Shown in pieces: positions 6,620-11,882 of a stretch of DNA of 15,665 bases. Position numbers and translations under genes: made by a program. The stretch comes from Oscillospiraceae bacterium. Lineage in GTDB: Bacteria > Bacillota > Clostridia > Oscillospirales > Acutalibacteraceae. The notes beneath the pieces were generated by a model. It did no database searches, was not told where the DNA came from, and worked only from the letters and a program-made list of their open reading frames with translations. Positions within the stretch are counted from its first letter, which is position 1, and the number at the start of each line of letters is the position of its first letter. The stretch covers positions 1-15,665 of the forward strand of contig JAISII010000039.1 in assembly GCA_031262125.1 (NCBI GenBank). The letters are read 5' to 3'.

Positions 6620-6648
6620 TTGATAACTCCCCATTTGCGTGTTATAAT
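6620..6648 (+). promoter_or_regulatory. Strong extended -10 promoter for the tRNA cluster
   Basis: TTGATA (6620-6625) and a perfect TATAAT (6643-6648) are spaced exactly 17 nt, with a TGT extended -10 element. Start would be near 6655, about 105 nt upstream of tRNA-Glu, leaving a 5' leader to be processed away. It is the best-matching promoter in the window. Confidence 0.65.
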
Positions 6649-6760
6649 TCTAAAAGCGTCTTGTTGCAAATTTCTTTTGAAGTCGCTTTAAAAACACAAC
6701 GGCAGGATGAACTTTTACATTTATATCTATCGTTTTTCTGTCGTGTAATGTGTTATATAT

Positions 6761-6835
6761 GGCTCGTTGGTCAAGCGGTTAAGACTCCGCCCTCTCACGG
6801 CGGCATCGGGGGTTCGATTCCCCCACGAGTCACCA
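6761..6835 (+). tRNA. tRNA-Glu (anticodon CTC)
   Basis: A full cloverleaf is visible: acceptor GGCTCGT with ACGAGTC (one G-U pair), a D-arm with GGTCAAGCGGTTAAG, anticodon stem CCGCC/GGCGG around CTCTCAC (anticodon CTC, reads GAG), and a T-arm GGGGGTTCGATTCCCCC. The discriminator is A and CCA is encoded. Confidence 0.95.
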
Positions 6836-6891
6836 ATTTTTTTTGCACCTTACTTTGTCCGGTTAAACTAAGGCAAAGGTGTAGCAAAAAA

Positions 6892-7030
6892 GAAAAAACC
6901 AACCGCAACCTTTACGTTGGTTAGAGCACACTCCCCTTTTTATTTTAGAAAAAAATAAAAGGAAAAAACAACCGCAACCCTTACGTTGGTTAGAGCACAC
7001 TCCCCCTTTTTATTTTATAAAAAATAAAAA
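6892..7030 (+). repeat. Tandem ~70-bp direct repeat with tRNA D-arm-like stretch
   Basis: Two near-identical units (6892-6961 and 6962-7030) lie between tRNA-Glu and tRNA-Lys. Each has GAAAAAAC, an ACCGCAACC block, TTACGTTGGTTAGAGCACAC, a C-run, and an AT hairpin (TTTTATTTT with AAAATAAAA). The segment GTTGGTTAGAGCAC matches the tRNA-Lys D-arm downstream (GTTGGCTAGAGCAC) at 13 of 14 bases. Unit 1 also forms AACCAAC/GTTGGTT. They look like duplicated tRNA-derived debris or processing elements; no complete tRNA can be folded. Confidence 0.75.
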
Positions 7031-7040
7031 ACAAAAATAT

Positions 7041-7117
7041 GCACCATTAGCTCAGTTGGCTAGAGCACCTGACTCTTAATCAGGGTGTCCAGGGTTCGAG
7101 TCCCTGATGGTGTACCA
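7041..7117 (+). tRNA. tRNA-Lys (anticodon CTT)
   Basis: Acceptor GCACCAT pairs with ATGGTGT (terminal G-U). The D-arm is AGCTCAGTTGGCTAGAGC. Anticodon stem CCTGA/TCAGG encloses CTCTTAA, giving anticodon CTT (reads AAG). The T-arm is CAGGGTTCGAGTCCCTG. CCA is encoded. Confidence 0.95.
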
Positions 7118-7134
7118 TAAAAATATTAAACAAA

Positions 7135-7150
7135 GCCGCCTGCGGGCGGC
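7135..7150 (+). other. GC hairpin between tRNA-Lys and tRNA-Pro
   Basis: GCCGCC (7135-7140) pairs perfectly with GGCGGC (7145-7150) over a TGCG loop. There is no U-run, so it is more likely an RNA-processing or repeat hairpin within a polycistronic tRNA transcript than a terminator. Confidence 0.5.
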
Positions 7151-7160
7151 AAGCTAATTT

Positions 7161-7237
7161 CGAGGTGTAGCGCAGTTTGGTAGCGTGCTTCGTTCGGGAC
7201 GAAGAGGCCGCAGGTTCGAATCCTGTCACCTCGACCA
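7161..7237 (+). tRNA. tRNA-Pro (anticodon CGG)
   Basis: Acceptor CGAGGTG pairs with CACCTCG. The D-arm is AGCGCAGTTTGGTAGCGT, the anticodon stem CTTCG/CGAAG encloses TTCGGGA (anticodon CGG, reads CCG), and the T-arm is GCAGGTTCGAATCCTGT. The discriminator is A and CCA is encoded. It is the last tRNA of the cluster. Confidence 0.95.
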
Positions 7238-7261
7238 TGCGGACGGCGAAAGCCGTCCGCA
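7238..7261 (+). terminator. Hairpin closing the tRNA cluster
   Basis: A perfect 10-bp GC-rich stem, TGCGGACGGC with GCCGTCCGCA, is capped by a GAAA tetraloop and begins at the base after tRNA-Pro CCA. The following bases (ACGATATTTACCC) are only mildly T-rich, so termination may be partial. Confidence 0.55.
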
Positions 7262-7284
7262 ACGATATTTACCCTTTTGGCAAA

Positions 7285-7420
7285 TGATATGCCTACGCCG
7301 TGATATGACTTCGTCGTGATATGCACCTTCGGTGCGTGAAGAAGCAAATATCATATCACTCGTGGCAAGCACCGACTATCACTTTTGCGTAAGCAAAAAT
7401 ATCACAGTGCATCGCAAGAT
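7285..7420. repeat. Array of mini-hairpins spaced by GATATG/ATATCAC
   Basis: TGATATG occurs at 7285, 7301 and 7317, exactly 16 nt apart, each followed by a different small palindrome (CCTACGCC, ACTTCGTC, GCACCTTCGGTGC). CATATCA at 7352-7358 is its reverse complement, so GTGATATGA (7300-7308) pairs with TCATATCAC (7351-7359). The pattern continues as TTTTGCGTAAGCAAAA (7383-7398) then ATATCAC, and TGCATCGCA then ATATCGC. From memory, similar arrays occur near mobile elements of Clostridia. The variable stems rule out CRISPR repeats. Confidence 0.7.
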
Positions 7421-7428
7421 ATCGCTAA

Positions 7429-7510
7429 ATTAGCATCTTTTTCATCAGATGATTCCACGTCGGAGCAAAGTTCGCTTTGCTCCGACGTCTTTATGAATAA
7501 AGACGCTAAT
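7429..7510. repeat. Large imperfect inverted repeat with perfect inner hairpin
   Basis: The inner part is a perfect 14-bp stem with a TTCG tetraloop (7457-7470 with 7475-7488). The outer arms, 7429-7445 and 7493-7510, pair with one mismatch and one extra base. The whole 82-nt unit could extrude as a long cruciform or be a non-autonomous element. It lies directly before the decayed methylase scrap. Confidence 0.7.
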
Positions 7511-7580
7511 CGCCTGCTTCCTTGCTCCTCCTTTTCCCCACACACTCGTGTGCGGGAACCCCGTATTGGCTGTCGCCGCA

Positions 7581-7753
7581 GTGAAAAATGCACAGGTTAA
7601 GGAGCAGGATAAAACGAGCCTTGATATCTTCCGGACTAAGCACAAGTCCTCGCCGACCTCGACAGCTTACCTGACCCGGATGTACCGGAAAGTGAAATCA
7701 TCGACAATCTTGAGGCGACGATGGAGAGTTTTAAAGAACTTATGGCGGAGTAA
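7581..7753 (+). pseudogene. Remnant of type I restriction methylase (HsdM) C-terminus
   Basis: Two frames join into one tail. The first reads VKNAQVKEQDKTSLDIF...KHKS (from 7581). After about 7649 the coherent frame is LADLDSLPDPDVPESEIID, then NLEATMESFKELMAE and a TAA at 7751-7753. Restoring one C in the TCCTC at 7647-7651 fuses them. The order LDIF, LxDLDxLPxPDV, EIIDNLEAxxxSFKE resembles the end of type I N-6 adenine methylase subunits as I recall them. No catalytic motif (NPPF) is left, so it is only a scrap, with everything upstream replaced by the hairpin region. The open frame that runs through here from 7548 into the next gene is accidental. Confidence 0.5.
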
Positions 7754-8534
7754 TGGTAATAATACCTTAAAATGGGAACCTCTCCAACTTCAATATGTTG
7801 GGGGAGATGTTTTGCAGCAAGACGAAAAAAATCACCAGCATTTATATACAGTGTATAGCGGCTCATCCGCATTTCGAATTAGCACAAGTGTGAATTCTTG
7901 GATGTTCCGTCCTTTAAATATACAAGAACAGTTACCACCATCTTTTTATGATGAAGTTAGCGCTCTAATTGCCAAATTCGATAATAGTTGGTGGGAGATG
8001 CTAAAAGAGTATTCTTGCATTAAGATGCTGATAGAGATATATTGTCGCTACATAGGAAAACGACGCAGTAATTCACATTCGTTATTATTGAGGCATTATC
8101 CTGAGCAATGCGGCTTCTCGTATTTGGATGATAGATCTCCTCCCCTATTTAAAAAGCATTGCTTTCGCTGCTGTGACTATTTTGATATGTGTGGTAAACA
8201 ATCCAATTATGCTAATACCTCCACTGTATTATTTGGAGATCTCGAATTAGATGGTAAGGCACAAGACGTTTTGATGCGAAACAATTTTATTGATTGGAAA
8301 GTCGGTACTGCTCTAATTCCACATCATGGAGCTGATAGTGATGATTTGTTGTGGTTAGATGAGCAGCTAAGAAATTATTCGAATTATGCAATAATGGTTG
8401 TTTCTTACGGAAACGGCAATAGATACGGGCATCCCAAATTCTTATATGACGGTACCATTGCTAAATTGAATAATCCTGTAGCGTTTGCAAACGATGAAAA
8501 GTCATATAAATATTTTATAGAGGTTCACGAATAA
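7754..8534 (+). pseudogene. N-terminally truncated metallo-beta-lactamase-fold protein
   Basis: From about 7760 the frame is convincing protein for ~255 residues: LKWEPLQLQYVGGDVLQQD, FRISTSVNSW, and then a C-terminal half with NTSTVLFGDLELDG, ALIPHHGAD and VVSYGNGNRYGHP. The last three resemble the late motifs of metallo-beta-lactamase hydrolases of the ComEC or stand-alone type (an FGD/TGD strand, PHHG, and a SYG...HP loop). The HxHxDH metal motif that should come first is absent, and there is no start codon with a ribosome site where the homology begins, so the gene is a 5'-deleted fragment. Codons are AT-rich (many GGA, ATA, TTA), unlike the cas genes, hinting at separate origin. A Cys-rich patch (CFRCCDYFDMCG) lies mid-protein. 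The original role is unknown; defence islands often contain such proteins. Confidence 0.55.
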
Positions 8535-8623
8535 TCATAACGCAGGTTTTCGACTGTGCCATTAGCTTTTGTTCGGGACACTTTTAGAAATTGTTTGTTA
8601 AATCGTTTTTTTCTTCAAAAAAT

Positions 8624-8661
8624 CCACCTGCTCAACATAAAAGCGGGTGGGTTATTTTTTT
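8624..8661 (+). terminator. Intrinsic terminator upstream of the cas operon
   Basis: CCACCTGC (8624-8631) pairs with GCGGGTGG (8643-8650), with one G-U, over an 11-nt loop, followed by GTTATTTTTTT. It ends transcription from the decayed region and isolates the cas promoter. The remaining 8662-8860 is AT-rich with no gene that I can support. Confidence 0.7.
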
Positions 8662-8860
8662 ATTGCAGCTTGCACCCATCTGTTTCACCTACAGTAACAA
8701 TGGCTTATTAAATTATTATAGCACAAACAGCTCTCTTTGGTCAATATCAGCTGTATATATACCGGGACGAATAGCGTTTGCTTTATGTTTTTTCAAAACT
8801 GCAAACATATAACACGCATTCACAAGAAAATAATTTTATTTATAATCTTGTCAAAAAGTG

Positions 8861-8888
8861 TTGATTTTTCTGCCAAAAGTGTTATACT
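8861..8888 (+). promoter_or_regulatory. Sigma-A promoter of the cas operon
   Basis: TTGATT (8861-8866) and TATACT (8883-8888) are spaced 16 nt, with a TGT extended -10 element at 8880-8882. The start should be near 8895, giving a ~90-nt leader before cas3 that holds two inverted repeats. Confidence 0.6.
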
Positions 8889-8900
8889 GTTTTCATAAGA

Positions 8901-8913
8901 TTTCAAGTTGAAA
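8901..8913. promoter_or_regulatory. Perfect 13-nt palindrome in the cas3 leader
   Basis: TTTCAA-G-TTGAAA lies about 6-18 nt after the predicted transcription start, a classic position for a repressor operator. At RNA level a 1-nt loop is impossible, so a DNA-binding site is more plausible. No regulator is identified. Confidence 0.4.
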
Positions 8914-8919
8914 CATGCA

Positions 8920-8946
8920 AACAATTTAAACATTTTTTAAATTGTT
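8920..8946. promoter_or_regulatory. 11-bp perfect inverted repeat in the cas3 leader
   Basis: AACAATTTAAA (8920-8930) pairs with TTTAAATTGTT (8936-8946) over CATTT. It could be an AT-rich operator or an mRNA hairpin. It ends 38 nt before the cas3 ATG and does not cover the ribosome site. Confidence 0.5.
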
Positions 8947-8984
8947 AACTCTACTTAATAACATTGTTCAAACGGAGGCGGCAA

Positions 8985-11153
8985 ATGGAATTCATCGCCC
9001 ATAAACGAACATCAGACCAAGCTGAACAATCTGTTTATTCTCACAATACGGGCACTGCAAAATTGGCAAAAAAGTTTGCGAAATCGTTTAACTCCGGCGA
9101 CTTTGCTTACACCGTTGCACTTGCCCACGACATCGGTAAGTATTCTGAAGAATTTCAGCGTTATATAAAATTCGGCGGCAAACGTGGCAGCGTCGACCAT
9201 GCCACTGCCGGCGGGCAATTGCTGTTTAACCTTAACAAAAACAGTTTGGGTGCAATCGCTGCCTATTGCATTATGGGGCACCACGGCGGGTTGCCTAACT
9301 GCGGGAGTGAATTTTCGGACGGAACACTTCTTTCTCGATTAAGTAAGACAGTGGACGATTATTCTAACCAACAATTGCAGCAGCAGGATTTTTCTTTGCC
9401 TCTTCCTAATTTGCTTTTTTCAACACGATTTAGTGTTTCTTTTTTTACCCGAATGATATTCTCAACTTTGGTTGACGCCGACTGGCTGGACACCGAAGCC
9501 TTTATGAACGAAAAACCAAATGCTGATAATAATGAAAGTTTTACCCCCATTTTACGTGGAGAGTATGACACTTTGCCTGCATTGCTAAAAAAACTTAATA
9601 ACCATTTATCAGGTTTTAAAAACCCGACAAGCAACCTTAACAAACTCCGCTGCGAGCTGCTTAACAATTGCATCGCTGCGGCACAGGGTGCTGCGGGGCT
9701 TTTTACTTTAACTGCACCCACCGGCAGCGGCAAAACATTGTCGAGCTTGGCATTTGCTATTAACCATGCAGTTAAGCAAGGTAAGGAGCGTATTATTTAT
9801 GTTGTGCCGTATACAACAATTATTGAACAAAACGCAGATGTTTTTGCAAAAGTACTTGGAGCGGAAAATGTTGTACAACACCACAGCAATATAGAATACG
9901 ACGACGAAGACTATCGCCGCTTTGCTACCGAAAATTGGGATGCCCCGATTATTGTTACAACCAATGTTCAATTTTTTGAAAGCCTATACAGTTGCAAACC
10001 TTCTGCCTGCCGAAAACTGCACAACATTGCTAACAGCATAATTGTTTTTGATGAAGCTCAGATGCTGCCGATTAATTACCTTATCCCTTGTGTTAGGGCA
10101 ATGCAAGAGCTTGTTAGCATATATAATTGCACCGCCGTTTTAGCAACGGCAACCCAATCGGCACTTGAACCTTACTTCGAACCCCTTAAAGCAACCGAAA
10201 TTGTAAGCTCGCCTTTAGAAATGTACAAAGCATTTAAAAGGGTTACATACAAAACTATGCCAAAGCCAATAGACGTTGATGGTTTAGCCGCAATTTTAAA
10301 ATCCTCTAAACAAGTTTTGTGCATTGTAAACCTGCGAAAAACAGCACAAAACTTATGCAAGGCTTTGGGCAATGGTGCTATTCATCTTTCCACAACTATG
10401 CACCCTGCACACCGCACAGCAGTTTTAAAAACAATACGAAATAAGCTTGACGACGGCGAGCCCTGCATTGTTGTTGCAACCTGTTTGGTAGAAGCCGGAG
10501 TAGATGTAAACTTCCCCGTTGTTTACCGAGAGAAAAACGGGCTTGACAGTATAATTCAAGCGGCGGGGCGTTGCAACCGAGAAGGCAAAAATCCTGCCGA
10601 AGATTCGGTCGTTACGGTTTTTGAATTGCAGGATGTTAAAAACAACACAAGCGATACTATGCAGCGAATTGGTGCTTATGAAGAAATTGCCCGCAAATAT
10701 GCGGATATAGCCGAACCGGATGCAATTCATTCGTATTTTGAACAACTGTTTTATGAAAGAGGCAACGAACAGCTGGATGTGAAAGATATTGTAAAGTCTT
10801 TGGAGCAAAACCCGCAAACCTTTAACGACCGTACTGTTTTTTGTTTTCCTTTTAAAGATATTGCCGAAATTTTTAAAATTATAGAATCTGCAACTTTGCC
10901 TGTGTTTGTGCCTAAGGGCGATGACGCCGAAAGCATTGCACAACGGTTAAAAGACGGTGAGTGTACCCGTGCCTTGATGAGAAAAGCCGGACGATACATG
11001 GTAAACCTTTATAAAACAGATATTGAAAAGTTAGATGAAATAGGTGCGGTTGAGTTCTTAGGCGATATTTATATTTTGGGCGATACGACACAGTACAGTG
11101 ATGTTATGGGTATTTTGCTCGAACCGCAAGGCGGCAATGCAATAATAATTTAA
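8985..11153 (+). CDS. cas3: Type I-C Cas3 nuclease-helicase
   Basis: This effector is recruited to target DNA by Cascade, which it unwinds and degrades. Its 722 residues fit the I-C family. The N-terminal HD nuclease domain (~1-170) has His20, HD 48-49 (AHDIGKYSEEFQ), His72 (DHATAGG), HH 99-100 (GHHGGL) and Asp164/166 (LVDADWLDTE). The superfamily-2 helicase (~225-540) has Walker A APTGSGKT (244-251), a DEAQ box (356-359), LATAT (386-390) and QAAGRCNREG (525-534). A C-terminal domain follows. No key residue is missing, so it looks functional. I chose ATG 8985 because GGAGG ends 6 nt upstream; a longer frame from 8964 lacks a site. It heads the cas operon, and cas5c starts 48 nt after it. Confidence 0.96.
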   Translation: MEFIAHKRTSDQAEQSVYSHNTGTAKLAKKFAKSFNSGDFAYTVALAHDIGKYSEEFQRYIKFGGKRGSVDHATAGGQLLFNLNKNSLGAIAAYCIMGHHGGLPNCGSEFSDGTLLSRLSKTVDDYSNQQLQQQDFSLPLPNLLFSTRFSVSFFTRMIFSTLVDADWLDTEAFMNEKPNADNNESFTPILRGEYDTLPALLKKLNNHLSGFKNPTSNLNKLRCELLNNCIAAAQGAAGLFTLTAPTGSGKTLSSLAFAINHAVKQGKERIIYVVPYTTIIEQNADVFAKVLGAENVVQHHSNIEYDDEDYRRFATENWDAPIIVTTNVQFFESLYSCKPSACRKLHNIANSIIVFDEAQMLPINYLIPCVRAMQELVSIYNCTAVLATATQSALEPYFEPLKATEIVSSPLEMYKAFKRVTYKTMPKPIDVDGLAAILKSSKQVLCIVNLRKTAQNLCKALGNGAIHLSTTMHPAHRTAVLKTIRNKLDDGEPCIVVATCLVEAGVDVNFPVVYREKNGLDSIIQAAGRCNREGKNPAEDSVVTVFELQDVKNNTSDTMQRIGAYEEIARKYADIAEPDAIHSYFEQLFYERGNEQLDVKDIVKSLEQNPQTFNDRTVFCFPFKDIAEIFKIIESATLPVFVPKGDDAESIAQRLKDGECTRALMRKAGRYMVNLYKTDIEKLDEIGAVEFLGDIYILGDTTQYSDVMGILLEPQGGNAIII

Positions 11154-11201
11154 TAAGAATCATCAGAAAACCTGTAATTTATTTAAAGGAGAAGTGCCAT
11201 A

Positions 11202-11882
11202 ATGAGCATAAAGTTTGAAGTTTGGGGCGACTACGCCTGTTTTTCTCGCCCGGAGCTTAAAGTTGAGCGTGTAAGCTATGATGTTATTACGCCATCGGCG
11301 GCAAGAGGCATTTTAGAGGCGATTTTTTGGAAGCCAGCCATAAAATATGTAATAGATGAGATAGCTGTTTGCTCCGATATTCAATTTGAAAACATTCGCC
11401 GCAACGAAGTTAACTCCAAAGCTTCTCCTAACGTGGCGTTTATTTGTTCATCCGACGACCGTTCGCAAAGAGCAGCTTTGGTTCTTAGAAATGTAAGGTA
11501 TGTTATAACCGCACATTTTGAGCCGACCGACAAACTTGGCGAACGTGATAAATCGCCTGACGGCAGCTTTAACCACGGCAAATTTACCGATATTATTAAA
11601 CGCCGCTTAAAAACAGGTCAGCATTTTCATCAGCCGTATTTGGGAGTAAGAGAGTTCCCTGCATACACACGGCTTATAGAAGACGGCGACGATTGCCCCG
11701 CCCCAATTAACCAGAGTCGTTCTTTTGGGCTTATGCTGTATGACATTGATTTTGTGTGGGAAACGCAAACCGATAAAAAAGGCAATGTAACAGAAGTTGT
11801 AAACGACCGACTGCCCGAATATTTTTTTGCCGAAATGAACAACGGCATTATTGATTTAAGAAATGCGGAGGTGCTGAAATGA
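11202..11882 (+). CDS. cas5c: Type I-C Cas5c (Cas5d), putative crRNA-processing Cascade subunit
   Basis: In type I-C there is no Cas6; Cas5c cuts pre-crRNA within the repeat and stays bound to the 5' handle of crRNA in Cascade. The 226-residue protein begins with the family strand FEVWGDYACFSRPELKVERVSYDV, then PSAARGILEAIFWKPAI (32-47), NVRYVITAHFE, and FNHGKFTDIIKRRLKTGQHF (123-142) followed by HQPYLGVREFPAY. Aligned by eye to Bacillus halodurans Cas5d (catalytic Tyr46, Lys116, His117), Lys127 is kept but Phe42 and Phe128 replace the Tyr and His. ATG 11202 follows AAAGGAG. The end overlaps the start of cas8c by 4 nt (ATGA), implying coupled translation. Confidence 0.94.
   Translation: MSIKFEVWGDYACFSRPELKVERVSYDVITPSAARGILEAIFWKPAIKYVIDEIAVCSDIQFENIRRNEVNSKASPNVAFICSSDDRSQRAALVLRNVRYVITAHFEPTDKLGERDKSPDGSFNHGKFTDIIKRRLKTGQHFHQPYLGVREFPAYTRLIEDGDDCPAPINQSRSFGLMLYDIDFVWETQTDKKGNVTEVVNDRLPEYFFAEMNNGIIDLRNAEVLK

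Noticed and set aside
6532..6924. A 130-codon plus-strand open frame between the BofC-like gene and the tRNAs.
   Set aside because: It has no ribosome site, contains the tRNA promoter and runs straight through tRNA-Glu, with no protein-like composition.
7285..7420. Regularly spaced repeats that could suggest a CRISPR array close to the cas genes.
   Set aside because: The repeated box is only 7 nt, the intervening pieces are ~9 nt and themselves palindromic, and there is no 32-nt I-C-type repeat.
7548..7750. The first ~65 codons of the long open frame that continues into the metallo-beta-lactamase-like sequence.
   Set aside because: After ~7650 the protein-like signal is in another frame that ends at 7753, so the continuous frame is accidental.
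7192..8579. GTTCGGGAC occurs in the tRNA-Pro anticodon arm (7192-7200) and again at 8571-8579, as if att sites bounded an integrated element.
   Set aside because: The match is only 9 bases, the second site has none of the tRNA 3' half expected at an att junction, and no integrase is present between them.
8901..8914. TTGAAAC in the cas3 leader resembles the 3' end of many I-C CRISPR repeats (ATTGAAAC).
   Set aside because: Only seven bases match and the rest of a repeat, including its internal stem, is absent.
8964..8984. An N-terminal extension of cas3 beginning at 8964 (MFKRRRQ).
   Set aside because: The extension covers the GGAGG ribosome site that clearly serves ATG 8985, and Cas3 homology begins after it.
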